64,000 bases of DNA. Origin: Labrenzia sp. OB1. GTDB lineage: Bacteria > Pseudomonadota > Alphaproteobacteria > Rhizobiales > Stappiaceae. A program made the translations under genes and the position numbers. Below the pieces are notes generated by a model. That model saw only the letters and a program-made list of their open reading frames with translations, made no database searches and was not told the origin of the DNA. This document shows, one piece after another, positions 1-9,165 of this stretch (position 1 is its first letter; each line of letters begins with the position of its first letter). The stretch spans positions 234,001 through 298,000 of the forward strand of contig NZ_JSEP01000005.1 in NCBI RefSeq assembly GCF_001624695.1. Reading direction: 5' to 3'.

Positions 1-138
1 GATGGCTCGGCCAGCAAGTACGTCAAGACGGAAGTGACCTTCGAGGACGGCCGCAAGGGCGCGATCGAGGCGACGGTCGAGATCCGCGACATGGCTTTCC
101 ATGACGCCGGAACGGCCAGCAGGGAGGCCGCCGAATGA
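1..138 (+). CDS. C-terminal end of a probable AMP-binding acyl-CoA ligase (partial)
   Basis: An open frame enters from the left edge and ends with TGA at 136-138, overlapping the ATG of the next gene by four bases (ATGA). The 45 visible residues include TFEDGRKGAIEATVEIRDM, which resembles the last beta-strands of long-chain acyl-CoA synthetases that commonly head Liv-type ABC operons of this kind. No catalytic motif lies in the visible part, so the family call leans on gene order. The overlap with the ATPase gene argues for translational coupling and membership of the same operon. Confidence 0.5.
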   Translation, partial: DGSASKYVKTEVTFEDGRKGAIEATVEIRDMAFHDAGTASREAAE

Positions 139-962
139 ACGCTTTTGTTGCCGACGAGGCATTGACGCCGGCGGGCCCTGATGCAAGCGGAGAGCCCGAG
201 GTTCTGCTCAGGGTCGACAACGTGTCGCTGGCCTTCGGCGGAGTGAAGGCGATCACCGATATCTCCTTCGATATCCGCAAGGGCGAGATCCGGGCGATCA
301 TCGGGCCAAACGGCGCCGGCAAGACCTCCATGCTCAACGTCATCAACGGCTTCTATCATCCGCAGGAAGGCACCATCACCTGGCGCGGAAAAGTCCGGCG
401 CAAGATGAAGCCTTATGAGGCGGCCAGCCAGGGAATCGCCCGCACCTTCCAGAATGTGGCGCTGTTCAAGGGCATGACGACGCTGGACAACATCATGTCC
501 GGCAGGACCCTGAAAATGCATCGCAACTTTTTCTGGCAGGTCCTGTGGCGCGGTCCGGCGGAGCGCGAGGAGATCGAACACCGCAAGAGGGTCGAGGATA
601 TCATCGACTTCCTGGAAATCCAGGCGATCCGCAAGACGCCGGTCGGCCGGCTGCCTTACGGTCTGCAAAAGCGGGTCGAGCTCGGCCGGGCGCTTGCCAT
701 GGAGCCGGAGCTGCTGCTGCTCGATGAGCCGATGGCAGGCATGAACCTGGAAGAAAAAGAAGACATGAGCCGTTTCATCATCGATGTGAATCAGGAATTC
801 GGCACCACCATCGCCCTGATCGAACACGACATGGGCGTCGTCATGGATCTTTCCGACCGGGTGGTCGTGCTCGATTACGGCAAGAAGATCGCGGACGGGC
901 CCCCCGAAGAGGTTCAGGCCAGCCAGGCCGTCATCGATGCCTATCTCGGCGTCAGTCACTAA
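135..962 (+). CDS. Liv-type ABC transporter ATP-binding protein (LivG-like)
   Basis: This 275-residue ATPase would power import of a small organic substrate at the cytoplasmic face of the inner membrane. Walker A is GPNGAGKT (residues 57-64), the signature region reads PYGLQKRVELGRA, Walker B is LLLLDEPMAGM, and the switch histidine is in LIEHDMG. The degenerate signature is normal for the LivG branch. It has a longer N-terminus (about 20 residues) than typical LivG. It overlaps the upstream ligase gene by 4 bp and is followed at once by two permease genes, so it is an operon member. The substrate cannot be read from the ATPase. Confidence 0.93.
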   Translation: MNAFVADEALTPAGPDASGEPEVLLRVDNVSLAFGGVKAITDISFDIRKGEIRAIIGPNGAGKTSMLNVINGFYHPQEGTITWRGKVRRKMKPYEAASQGIARTFQNVALFKGMTTLDNIMSGRTLKMHRNFFWQVLWRGPAEREEIEHRKRVEDIIDFLEIQAIRKTPVGRLPYGLQKRVELGRALAMEPELLLLDEPMAGMNLEEKEDMSRFIIDVNQEFGTTIALIEHDMGVVMDLSDRVVVLDYGKKIADGPPEEVQASQAVIDAYLGVSH

Positions 963-978
963 CGAAGGGGGTAACGTC

Positions 979-1932
979 ATGCTCTACGACATATTCATCG
1001 ATCCCTTCGTACAAATGTACGACATGCCGGATTTCTTTCTGCAGGTGCTGTGGGAAGGCTTCGTCGCGGGAATTCTCTATGCGTTGATCGCGCTCGGTTT
1101 CGTGCTGATTTTCAAGGCGTCCGGCGTCTTCAACTTCGCACAGGGCATCATGGTGGTGTTCGCCGGGCTGACGCTGGTTGGCTTTCACGAAAACGGCGTG
1201 CCGGCCTATATGGCCCTGGTCCTGACCGTCATCGTGATGGGCATCCTGGCCTACGGGGTGGAACGGATCGTCATGCGGCCGCTGGTCAACCAGCCGGAGA
1301 TCATCCTGCTGATGGCGACCATCGGGCTGACCTATTTTCTCGTCGGTTTCGGCGAGTTCGTCTTCGGCGGTGAGCCCAAGCAGATGATCACCGAGGAACT
1401 TGGCCTGCCGACCGGCTCGACGGCGTTCGAGATCGGCGAGCGCGGATTGATCATCCTGCAGCATATCGACATCGCGGCGGCCGTTATCGCCGTGATCATG
1501 GTGACCGCACTCGGCATCTTCTTCAACAAGACCCGTATCGGTCGGGCGCTCAGGGCCGTGGCCGACGATCACCAGGCGGCATTGTCGGTGGGCATCTCGC
1601 TCAACCAGATATGGGCGATCGTCTGGTTCGCCGCAGGGCTGGTGGCGCTGGCGACAGGCATCATGTGGGGCGCGCGTTCCGATGTGTCCTTCGCCCTGGA
1701 AATCGTCGCCTTCAAGGCACTGCCGGTGCTGATACTCGGTGGCTTCACATCGATCCCGGGCGCCATCGTCGGCGGCCTGATCATCGGCTTCGGCGAAAAG
1801 ATCGGCGAGCTTTACTGGGGCGGCCTCGTCGGTGGCGGCATCGAATCCTGGCTCGCCTACATCATCGCCCTGGTCTTCCTTCTGTTCCGGCCGCAGGGCC
1901 TGTTCGGCGAACGCATCATCGAGCGGATTTAG
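979..1932 (+). CDS. Liv-type ABC transporter permease (LivH-like)
   Basis: A polytopic inner-membrane protein of 317 residues, one of two permeases forming the channel. I chose the ATG at 979, preceded by a strong AAGGGGG ribosome-binding site at 965-971, over an in-frame ATG at 937 inside the upstream gene. Hydrophobic segments run through the protein, and the family sequence ALGFVLIFKASGVFNFAQG near the N-terminus is typical of LivH-type permeases. The EAA-like loop before the last helices contains FKALPVLILGGFTSIPGA. It sits 16 bp after the ATPase stop and 10 bp before the second permease. Confidence 0.93.
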   Translation: MLYDIFIDPFVQMYDMPDFFLQVLWEGFVAGILYALIALGFVLIFKASGVFNFAQGIMVVFAGLTLVGFHENGVPAYMALVLTVIVMGILAYGVERIVMRPLVNQPEIILLMATIGLTYFLVGFGEFVFGGEPKQMITEELGLPTGSTAFEIGERGLIILQHIDIAAAVIAVIMVTALGIFFNKTRIGRALRAVADDHQAALSVGISLNQIWAIVWFAAGLVALATGIMWGARSDVSFALEIVAFKALPVLILGGFTSIPGAIVGGLIIGFGEKIGELYWGGLVGGGIESWLAYIIALVFLLFRPQGLFGERIIERI

Positions 1933-1942
1933 AGAGCCTTAC

Positions 1943-3019
1943 ATGTTTTATCGCGAAGCCGGACAATTCAAGACGAGCTACAAGGCGGATCAGGCGCTGT
2001 TCCCGATCCTGCAGGACCGGATCGGCATTGCCGTCATCCTTATCATTGCCTTTGCGGTCATTCCCGCCTTTGCCAATGATTTCTTCCTGACCTCCATCAT
2101 GATCCCGTTCCTCGTGTTCGCTCTGGCGGCGATCGGGCTGAACATTCTGACGGGCTATTGCGGACAGCTGTCACTGGGGACAGGGGCCTTCATGGGCGTG
2201 GGCGCCTATGCGGCCTACAAGCTGACGTCCATCTTTCCGGATGCCAATGTCATCGTCATGGTGCTGGTGTCGGGGGTCTTCTCCGCCGCCATCGGCGCGG
2301 TGTTCGGCCTGCCGAGCCTGCGCATCAAGGGGCTTTATCTGGCCGTGACGACGCTGGCGGCGCAGTTCTTCCTGGAATGGTGCTTCATCCGCATTCCGTG
2401 GCTCTACAACTACAATGCCTCCGGCGCGATCGAAGTGCCGCGCCGGGAAATGTTCGGCTTTATCGTCACCGGCGCGGAAGCGCTACCGATCACCCGCTAT
2501 TTCGTGGTGCTGTGCATCACCGCCGGGATTGCTTTTCTGATGGCGAATGTCCTGCGCGGACGGATCGGCCGCTCGTGGATGATGATCCGCGACATGGATA
2601 TCGCCGCCGAACTGATGGGTGTGCGGCCTCTGCGAACCAAATTGATGGCCTTTGCGGTGTCGTCCTATATCTGCGGTGTCGCAGGCGCCATGATGGTGTT
2701 CTTCTGGCTGAACGCGGCGGAACCGTCTTCCTATTCAATCCGATTGTCCTTCCAGATCCTGTTCATGGTGATTCTGGGCGGACTCGGCAGTCTGGGCGGC
2801 GCGTTCATGGGGGCGGCGTTCATCTGGATCCTGCCGGTGCTGCTGAAATTCGTTCCCGGTCTGCTGGGCATCGATATCGCTGCGGAAACCGTCGAACACG
2901 CCACCTTCATGATTGTCGGTGCGTTGATCATCTTCTTTCTGATTGTCGAGCCGCACGGGTTTGCGCGGCTCTGGCAGATCGCAAAACAAAAGCTCAGGGT
3001 CTGGCCGTTCCCTTACTAG
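1943..3019 (+). CDS. Liv-type ABC transporter permease (LivM-like)
   Basis: The second permease of the importer, 358 residues. The start is the ATG at 1943 (MFYREAGQFKTSY), because upstream in-frame residues read through the end of the preceding gene in another frame. It has roughly ten membrane segments, the family stretch GLNILTGYCGQLSLGTGAFM, and a C-terminal coupling loop with FMVILGGLGSLGGAFMGA. It is separated from the first permease by 10 bp. It should form a heterodimer with the LivH-like subunit; the N-terminal soluble extension before the first helix is common in LivM. Confidence 0.93.
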   Translation: MFYREAGQFKTSYKADQALFPILQDRIGIAVILIIAFAVIPAFANDFFLTSIMIPFLVFALAAIGLNILTGYCGQLSLGTGAFMGVGAYAAYKLTSIFPDANVIVMVLVSGVFSAAIGAVFGLPSLRIKGLYLAVTTLAAQFFLEWCFIRIPWLYNYNASGAIEVPRREMFGFIVTGAEALPITRYFVVLCITAGIAFLMANVLRGRIGRSWMMIRDMDIAAELMGVRPLRTKLMAFAVSSYICGVAGAMMVFFWLNAAEPSSYSIRLSFQILFMVILGGLGSLGGAFMGAAFIWILPVLLKFVPGLLGIDIAAETVEHATFMIVGALIIFFLIVEPHGFARLWQIAKQKLRVWPFPY

Positions 3020-3138
3020 GTCAAGGCCTGGGACTGCCAGTCTTTTCGTAACGCCATCCGGACCCTGGACCAGGCCGGTGAGGAATGGCGCAACAGGTCC
3101 GGCGGCGTTTATTGATTGCGCCGTATGGGAGGAAAAAC

Positions 3139-4470
3139 ATGAAAGACTTCAAGCAACTCGCGATCGGAGCGGCCGTTGCGCTCGGCGTCGGTCTGACCGG
3201 TGTCATGGCGCCGGTGGCCCAGGCGCAAGACAGCAACTACGTACCGCTGCTGACCTACCGCACAGGACCCTATGCCGGGTCCGGCATCCATATTGCCAAC
3301 GGCATGCATGACTATCTGAAAATGCTGAACGAGCGCGATGGCGGCATCGGTGGTGTCAAGCTTGAGCTGGAAGAATGCGAGACCGGCTACAATGCCCAGA
3401 AAGGCGTCGAGTGCTATGAGGCCACCAAGGGCAAGGGCGCTCTTGTCTATAACCCGTATTCCACCGGCATCACGCTGCAGCTGATCCCGAAAGCCAGTGT
3501 CGACAAGATCCCGGTCCTGTCGATGGGCTACGGCCTCTCGGCCGCCGCGGACGGCAACGTCTTCCCTTGGGTGTTCAACGTTCCGGATACCTACTGGGAT
3601 GGCGCGTCGGTGGTGATCAAGTATATCGGCGAGCAGGAAGGCGGACTTGAGAACCTCAAGGGCAAGAAGATCGGCTACATCTTCCTGGATGCCGGCTACG
3701 GCCGCGAGCCGATCCCGCTTCTGGAGCAGCTTGCCGAGAAATACGGTTTCGAACTGCTGCAATATGCGGTGCCGGGCGCCGAAATGCAGAACCAGTCCTC
3801 TCAGTGGCTGAACGTGCGGCGCGACCGTCCGGACTACATGGTCATGTGGGGCTGGGGCGCGATGAACCCGACCGCCATCAAGGAAGCCGTCAAGATCCGC
3901 TTCCCGATGGACAAGTTCATCGGTGTCTGGTGGTCAGCGGGCGACGATGACGCGGCAGCAGGCGGCGAAGGCGCCAAGGGCTACAAGGCGATGAACTTTT
4001 CCGGTGTCGGCAGCGACTTCCCGGCACTCGCCGACATCCAGAAGCATGTCATCGACGCGGGCCTCTCCTCCACGGACGCGGCTTCCGTTGGTGGAACGCT
4101 CTATAACCGGGGCGTCCTGAACTCCGTCATCATCGCGGAGGGCATTCGCACCGCGCAGGAGCTGACCGGCAAGAAGGTCATCACCGGTGAGGACATGCGG
4201 ATGGGTCTGGAAGCCCTCGATCTCGACGAGGCCCGCCTCGAAGAGCTGGGTCTGAAAGGCTTCGCCCATCCGATGAAGGTGACCTGCGAAGATCATGCCG
4301 GCAGCCATCCGGTCTTCATCCAGCAGTGGAACGGCGAGAAGTGGCAACAGGCGTCCGACTGGATCGAGCCGATGACCGACCTTGTCCGTCCGCTGCTTGA
4401 GGCCGCCGCGAAGGAGTACGCGGAGAAGAACGCTCCTTGGCCGGCACGCACCGAACCCTGCCCGAACTGA
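3139..4470 (+). CDS. Periplasmic substrate-binding protein of the Liv-type importer
   Basis: A 443-residue periplasmic binding protein (type 1 fold, Peripla_BP_6-like). I chose the ATG at 3139 because it follows GGGAGGA closely and gives a clean signal peptide (MKDFKQ, hydrophobic core, cleavage after AQA near residue 31). The mature protein begins QDSNYVPLLTYRTGPYAG, a start I associate with binding proteins of operons that also encode CoA ligases rather than with true leucine-binding proteins. Cysteines occur in EECETG and VECYEA. The C-terminus has a further pair. A strong hairpin follows the gene and may raise its expression over downstream genes. Confidence 0.9.
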   Translation: MKDFKQLAIGAAVALGVGLTGVMAPVAQAQDSNYVPLLTYRTGPYAGSGIHIANGMHDYLKMLNERDGGIGGVKLELEECETGYNAQKGVECYEATKGKGALVYNPYSTGITLQLIPKASVDKIPVLSMGYGLSAAADGNVFPWVFNVPDTYWDGASVVIKYIGEQEGGLENLKGKKIGYIFLDAGYGREPIPLLEQLAEKYGFELLQYAVPGAEMQNQSSQWLNVRRDRPDYMVMWGWGAMNPTAIKEAVKIRFPMDKFIGVWWSAGDDDAAAGGEGAKGYKAMNFSGVGSDFPALADIQKHVIDAGLSSTDAASVGGTLYNRGVLNSVIIAEGIRTAQELTGKKVITGEDMRMGLEALDLDEARLEELGLKGFAHPMKVTCEDHAGSHPVFIQQWNGEKWQQASDWIEPMTDLVRPLLEAAAKEYAEKNAPWPARTEPCPN

Positions 4471-4480
4471 TCGGCAGTCT

Positions 4481-4513
4481 GCTCCGCCGCGCGTGAAACG
4501 CGCGCGGCGGAGC
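4481..4513 (+). promoter_or_regulatory. Perfect 13-bp GC hairpin between binding-protein and ATPase genes
   Basis: Arms 4481-4493 and 4501-4513 are perfectly complementary and all G/C except one A/T pair, with a 7-nt loop. No U-tract follows, so it is more likely an mRNA-stabilising or partial attenuating structure than a full terminator. This is a common device for over-expressing the binding protein in ABC operons. Confidence 0.7.
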
Positions 4514-4531
4514 CTCTCAGGAGAGCATGGA

Positions 4532-5386
4532 ATGACACTAGCGGATATCGAACAGAACGGACCTGACACGGCGGCGGAAGCGGCCGAAACGATCCTGACG
4601 GTCAACAATATCGAGGTCATCTACGATCACGTCATTCTGGTGCTGAAAGGCGTTTCGCTGACGGTTCCCAAGGGCGGTATCGTGGCACTTCTCGGTGCGA
4701 ATGGCGCGGGCAAGACAACGACCCTCAAGGCGGTATCCAACCTGCTTGGGGCGGAGCGCGGCGAAGTGACCAAGGGAAAGATCGTGTTCGAGGGGGAGGA
4801 AGTCCAGGCGCTTTCGCCCAATGACCTGGTCCGCAGGGGGTGTATCCAGGTGATGGAAGGCCGGCACTGTTTCGGGCATTTGTCCATCGAGGAGAACCTG
4901 CTCACCGGAGCCTATACACGCAAGGACGGTTACAGCGCGGTGAAGGCCGACCTTGAGATGGTCTACAATTATTTTCCGCGTCTGCGCGAACGCCGGCAAA
5001 GCCAGGCCGGTTACACCTCCGGTGGCGAACAGCAGATGTGCGCGATCGGCCGTGCCCTGATGAGCCGTCCGAAGATGATCCTGCTCGACGAACCCAGCAT
5101 GGGTCTGGCGCCGCAGCTGGTGGAGGAAATCTTCGAGATTGTCCGTCAGCTCAACAAGAACGAAGGCGTTTCCTTCCTGCTGGCCGAACAGAATACCAAC
5201 GTCGCGCTGAAATACGCCACCTATGGCTACATTCTGGAATCCGGCCGCATTGTTCTGGACGGCGACGCCAAGGCGCTGCGCGAGAACGAGGACGTGAAAG
5301 AATTCTATCTGGGCGTGGGCGGCGAAGGCCGCCGGTCGTTCCGAAACGTCAAACATTACAAGCGGCGGAAGCGCTGGCTGGCCTGA
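4532..5386 (+). CDS. Liv-type ABC transporter ATP-binding protein (LivF-like)
   Basis: The second ATPase of the importer, 284 residues from the ATG at 4532, which follows a GGAG site. Walker A is GANGAGKTT, the signature is TSGGEQQM, Walker B is MILLDEPSMGL, and the following ERRQ and LLAEQN motifs fit the LivF branch. An extra C-terminal tail (about 25 residues, rich in Arg/Lys) extends past the usual end of LivF near YLG. It lies downstream of the hairpin and 30 bp upstream of the second ligase gene, so it is probably co-transcribed with both. Confidence 0.93.
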   Translation: MTLADIEQNGPDTAAEAAETILTVNNIEVIYDHVILVLKGVSLTVPKGGIVALLGANGAGKTTTLKAVSNLLGAERGEVTKGKIVFEGEEVQALSPNDLVRRGCIQVMEGRHCFGHLSIEENLLTGAYTRKDGYSAVKADLEMVYNYFPRLRERRQSQAGYTSGGEQQMCAIGRALMSRPKMILLDEPSMGLAPQLVEEIFEIVRQLNKNEGVSFLLAEQNTNVALKYATYGYILESGRIVLDGDAKALRENEDVKEFYLGVGGEGRRSFRNVKHYKRRKRWLA

Positions 5387-5416
5387 TCTATCGGGTTCTT
5401 ACAGGCGGAGACAACC

Positions 5417-6655
5417 ATGAGCGACACTCAGTTCGACGCGCGCGAGCGGCAGGCACCGGCTCAGCGCGAGCAGGCTCTTTTTGCAAGATTGCCTGACCTG
5501 CTGGCCCATGCGGTCGCCAATTCTCCGGCCTGGGCGGCGCAGCTGGACGGTCACGAAATCGGCTCCGTGAAGGACCGGGCGGACCTCGCCAAGTTGCCGA
5601 TCCTGCGCAAATCCGCGCTTCTGGAAAATCAGCGCGCCAACCCGCCTTTCGGTGGCTTTCTGGCGGGCGATCTCTCTCTCGCCGCCAGGGTGTTCATGTC
5701 TCCCGGCCCGATCTGGGAACCGCAGGCTCCCGGGCTTGACCCGTGGAACGGCGCGCGCAGTCTTCACGCGGCAGGATTCCGCAAGGGCGATGTGGTCCTG
5801 AATGCGTTTTCCTATCACCTCACGCCAGGCGGCTTCATTCTGGATCACGGGGCGATCGCGCTCGGATGCACGGTGTTTCCGGCCGGGACCGGCAACACGG
5901 ACACATTGGCGGAAGCCGTGGAGATCCTTGGCCCATCGGGGTTCGTCGGAACACCGGATTATCTCAAGGTGCTTCTGGACCGGGGGCGCGAGCAGGGCCG
6001 GAACATGTCTTCCATCCGAAAGGCCCTCGTCTCCGGCGGCGCTCTGTTTCCCTCGCTGCGCGCGGAATACGAAGCGCAGGGCATCGCTGTCGGCCAGTGC
6101 TATGCCACGGCGGATCTCGGCGTCATCGCCTATGAGAGCGAAGCCCGGGAGGGGATGGTTGTCAACGAGGACTACATCGTTGAAATCGTCCGTCCGGGAA
6201 CCGGGGAGCCGGTTGCCGAAGGCGAAGTGGGTGAACTTGTCGTGACCAACTTCAACAGTCTTTACCCGCTGATCCGGTTTGCCACGGGAGACCTTTCCAA
6301 GATTATTTCGGGCCAGTCGCCCTGCGGGCGCACGAACATGCGGCTTGCCGGCTGGATGGGCCGCGCGGACCAGCGTACCAAGGTCAAGGGCATGTTCGTC
6401 GATCCGGCGCAGATTGCGCAGATCGTGTCGGCGCATCCGGAAATCTACAAGGCGCGTCTTGCGGTGAGCCGGCTGGGAGAAATGGACGCAATGACGCTTG
6501 CGGTGGAAACCGACGAGACAGGCAACGGCCTTCCCGAACGGATCGCGGCCACACTGCAGGAAGTGACCCGGTTGAAAGGGGAGGTGCAGCTTGTCTCTCC
6601 CGGTGGTCTGCCGAACGACGGCAAGGTGATCGCCGACGAACGGGAATACGGCTGA
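5417..6655 (+). CDS. Phenylacetate-CoA ligase-like (PaaK-family) adenylate-forming protein
   Basis: A 412-residue member of the PaaK-like branch of adenylate-forming enzymes, expected to activate an organic acid with ATP and CoA. The start ATG follows GGCGGAGA. Family features seen: an N-terminal HAVANSPAW segment, KALVSGGALFP, an acidic GELVVTNFNSLYPLIRFATGDL block, a GRADQRTKVKGMFVDPAQI hinge and a C-terminal lysine in GGLPNDGKV. The usual Ser/Gly/Thr-rich phosphate loop is replaced by FMSPGPIWEPQ, so catalysis as a normal ligase is uncertain. It closes the transporter operon, suggesting the imported acid is activated on entry. Confidence 0.85.
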   Translation: MSDTQFDARERQAPAQREQALFARLPDLLAHAVANSPAWAAQLDGHEIGSVKDRADLAKLPILRKSALLENQRANPPFGGFLAGDLSLAARVFMSPGPIWEPQAPGLDPWNGARSLHAAGFRKGDVVLNAFSYHLTPGGFILDHGAIALGCTVFPAGTGNTDTLAEAVEILGPSGFVGTPDYLKVLLDRGREQGRNMSSIRKALVSGGALFPSLRAEYEAQGIAVGQCYATADLGVIAYESEAREGMVVNEDYIVEIVRPGTGEPVAEGEVGELVVTNFNSLYPLIRFATGDLSKIISGQSPCGRTNMRLAGWMGRADQRTKVKGMFVDPAQIAQIVSAHPEIYKARLAVSRLGEMDAMTLAVETDETGNGLPERIAATLQEVTRLKGEVQLVSPGGLPNDGKVIADEREYG

Positions 6656-6687
6656 CCAACACTCCCCAAGGCGCGTCTCGAAGGATG

Positions 6688-6720
6688 AGCGGCAGCTTGA
6701 CTGCTTGCGGTGCTGCCGCT
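6688..6720 (+). terminator. Hairpin after the transporter/ligase operon
   Basis: A perfect 9-bp inverted repeat (arms 6688-6696 and 6712-6720, AGCGGCAGC and its complement) with a 15-nt loop lies 33 bp after the ligase stop. There is no U-tract, so it may be a weak or Rho-assisted terminator or an mRNA end protector. Confidence 0.45.
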
Positions 6721-6791
6721 TGCGCTGTCCAATACAAAAGGCTTGTTGTCTGTGATCCGCGTGAATTTTCGGGCGTATGCTCTTTGCCGCA

Positions 6792-6819
6792 TTGGCCTTC
6801 GTCCCGGCCTGAACTATGT
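6792..6819 (+). promoter_or_regulatory. Candidate housekeeping promoter for hemH
   Basis: TTGGCC (6792-6797), 16-bp spacer, CTATGT (6814-6819). This resembles the rhizobial sigma-70 pattern CTTGAC/CTATAT and lies about 42 bp before the hemH ATG. Prediction from pattern only. Confidence 0.4.
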
Positions 6820-6860
6820 AAAGCGGCACAGCGTCAAAAAATTCAGGATAATCCCCACCC

Positions 6861-7952
6861 ATGACCGTTCAACCACCTCGCAGCCCGGCACAAGATCCGG
6901 CGTCCGATCTGACCGGAGAGTATCGGAATGTCCGTCTGCCTCAGGGCCACCCGGTCGTCAAAAGCGGCAAGGTAGGTGTTCTGCTGGTCAATCTCGGCAC
7001 ACCGGACGGCACAGATTACCGGTCCATGCGCCGCTACCTGCGGGAATTCCTCTCCGACAAGCGTGTTATCGAGTGGCCGCGGGCGATCTGGTATCCGATC
7101 CTTTACGGCATCGTGCTGATGACCCGTCCGGGTAAATCCGGCAAGGCCTATGAGGAAATCTGGAACCACGAGAAGAACGAGTCGCCACTGCGTACGATCA
7201 CACGCAACCAGTCCGACCGCTTGGGCGAAATGCTGGGCGACGATGGCGGCCGTCTGAAGGTCGACTGGGCGATGCGCTACGGTCAGCCCTCCATTCCGGA
7301 CCGGCTGAAGGCGCTCAAGGAGGAGGGTTGCGACCGTATCCTGGTGTTTCCGCTCTATCCGCAATACGCGGCGGCCACCACGGCGACGGTCAACGACGTG
7401 GTGTGCCGGACGCTGCTGGACATGCGCTGGCAACCGGCCATTCGCACCGTGCCGCCCTATCACGACGATCCTGTCTATGTGCGTGCGCTGGCGAAGTCCG
7501 TCGAGCGGCATGTGGAGGGCCTGGACTTTACGCCGGACGTGGTCCTGACCTCCTATCACGGTATTCCCCAGTCGTACTTCAAACGCGGCGATCCCTATCA
7601 CTGCCATTGCATGAAAACCACACGCCTGATGCGCAACGTGCTCGACTGGGACGAAGACAAGCTTCGCGTCACGTTCCAGTCGCGTTTCGGTCCGGAGGAA
7701 TGGCTGCAGCCCTATACGGACAAGACCGTGGAACAGCTGGCAAAGGACGGGGTAAGGAATATCGCCGTCATGAATCCCGGCTTTGTTGCCGATTGTCTCG
7801 AAACGCTTGAGGAAATCGCCGGGGAAGCGGCCGAGATCTTTGAAGAAAACGGCGGCGAGAATTTCAGCCATATCCCGTGCCTCAACGAGAGCGACCTGGG
7901 TATGGAAGTGATCGAGCATGTTGTGCGCCGGGAACTTGGCGGCTGGATCTGA
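6861..7952 (+). CDS. hemH: Ferrochelatase
   Basis: Inserts Fe2+ into protoporphyrin IX, the last step of heme synthesis, at the inner membrane face. The 363 residues contain the family blocks GVLLVNLGTPDGTDYRSM, YLREFLSDKRVIEWPR, the metal-binding histidine in TSYHGIP and the acidic helix DCLETLEEI. It is slightly longer than the usual 320-350 because of a 35-residue N-terminal extension. Cysteines in YHCHC, DCLE and HIPCLNES make a [2Fe-2S] cluster, as described for some alphaproteobacterial ferrochelatases, possible but unproven. It appears to be monocistronic, with its own promoter candidate upstream and a 226-bp gap after it. Confidence 0.95.
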   Translation: MTVQPPRSPAQDPASDLTGEYRNVRLPQGHPVVKSGKVGVLLVNLGTPDGTDYRSMRRYLREFLSDKRVIEWPRAIWYPILYGIVLMTRPGKSGKAYEEIWNHEKNESPLRTITRNQSDRLGEMLGDDGGRLKVDWAMRYGQPSIPDRLKALKEEGCDRILVFPLYPQYAAATTATVNDVVCRTLLDMRWQPAIRTVPPYHDDPVYVRALAKSVERHVEGLDFTPDVVLTSYHGIPQSYFKRGDPYHCHCMKTTRLMRNVLDWDEDKLRVTFQSRFGPEEWLQPYTDKTVEQLAKDGVRNIAVMNPGFVADCLETLEEIAGEAAEIFEENGGENFSHIPCLNESDLGMEVIEHVVRRELGGWI

Positions 7953-8126
7953 TCCGAAACCGGGCGTCGTCAGTGCGCGCAATTCACGTGTTGAACGCCT
8001 CGAGTGAAACTCCGGAAGGGTCATGATCGTCACACGTTTGTGGCGATCGGTCTTCAGACTCGTGCTGCGATCGCGGCAATTGCCTGGCGATGTTGCCTGT
8101 CTCGGGAAATGCGCTGGTACAGCGTC

Positions 8127-8155
8127 TTGAAAATGCGCATAATGCCTGTTCTATT
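8127..8155 (+). promoter_or_regulatory. Candidate promoter for the SPFH/NfeD pair
   Basis: TTGAAA (8127-8132), 17-bp spacer, TCTATT (8150-8155), about 23 bp upstream of the SPFH start codon. The -35 box reads CTTGAAA, so a heat-shock sigma factor is also conceivable, but no CCCCAT-like -10 is present. Confidence 0.4.
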
Positions 8156-8178
8156 TTAAGAGCTTATGGGAGTTTTTA

Positions 8179-9165
8179 ATGCCACTCGCGGGATTTGATA
8201 TTTTCCTGATTGCCCTCCTGGTGCTTGTCGTTCTGGTGTTCTTCGCCGGGGTCAAGACAGTTCCACAAGGCTTCAACTACACGATCGAGCGCTTCGGGAA
8301 ATACCGGAAGACCCTGATGCCCGGTCTGAATTTCATCATTCCGTTCATCGACAAGGTCGGCCACAAGCTGAACATGATGGAACAGGTGCTGGATGTTCCC
8401 TCGCAGGAAGTCATCACCCGCGACAACGCGAGCGTTACGGCTGACGGCGTAACATTCTATCAGGTGCTCGATGCGGCGCGGGCGTCTTACGAGGTTCTGG
8501 GACTGCAGAACGCAATCCTGAACCTGACCATGACCAACATTCGATCGGTCATGGGGTCGATGGACCTGGACAGTCTTTTGTCGAACAGGGACGAGATCAA
8601 CGCTCAGATCCTGCGCGTCGTCGACGCTGCCGCGGAACCCTGGGGCATCAAGATCACCCGTATCGAGATCAAGGATATCAATCCGCCACGCGATCTGGTC
8701 GATGCGATGGGACGGCAGATGAAGGCGGAACGCGAGAAGCGTGCCTCCATTCTTGAGGCTGAAGGAAAACGCCAGTCGGAAATTCTCAAGGCGGAAGGTC
8801 AAAAGCAGTCGCTGATCCTTGAGGCCGAAGGCCGGCGTGAATCCGCGTTTCGCGACGCGGAAGCCCGTGAGCGTGAGGCAGAGGCGGAAGCCAAGGCCAC
8901 CCAGATGGTCAGTGCGGCAATCTCGGCCGGGGATATTCAGGCGATCAACTACTTCGTCGCCAACAAATATGTTGAGGCTTTCAAGGAACTTGCCACATCG
9001 CGAAACCAGAAAACGCTGATCCTGCCGATGGAGGCAACGTCGCTGCTTGGCGCTCTCTCCGGGATCGGGGAAATCGCCAAGGAAGCTTTCAGCGACGACA
9101 GGCGTATTGACAAGAGCGCATCGGGCATTCCCGATACAGGCGGTTCCGACGGAGAAAACGCGTGA
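8179..9165 (+). CDS. qmcA: SPFH/band 7 membrane protein (QmcA/stomatin-like)
   Basis: A membrane scaffold protein of 328 residues with an N-terminal anchor (residues 7-25, [17 protein letters not shown]), a band 7 domain (about 28-210, with [15 protein letters not shown] and [18 protein letters not shown]) and a long charged coiled coil (about 185-250) with repeated [16 protein letters not shown] heptads. It ends with the conserved [16 protein letters not shown]. The next gene encodes its usual partner NfeD and overlaps it by four bases (GTGA), so the pair should be translated together and form a complex linked to membrane quality control. Confidence 0.93.
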   Translation: MPLAGFDIFLIALLVLVVLVFFAGVKTVPQGFNYTIERFGKYRKTLMPGLNFIIPFIDKVGHKLNMMEQVLDVPSQEVITRDNASVTADGVTFYQVLDAARASYEVLGLQNAILNLTMTNIRSVMGSMDLDSLLSNRDEINAQILRVVDAAAEPWGIKITRIEIKDINPPRDLVDAMGRQMKAEREKRASILEAEGKRQSEILKAEGQKQSLILEAEGRRESAFRDAEAREREAEAEAKATQMVSAAISAGDIQAINYFVANKYVEAFKELATSRNQKTLILPMEATSLLGALSGIGEIAKEAFSDDRRIDKSASGIPDTGGSDGENA

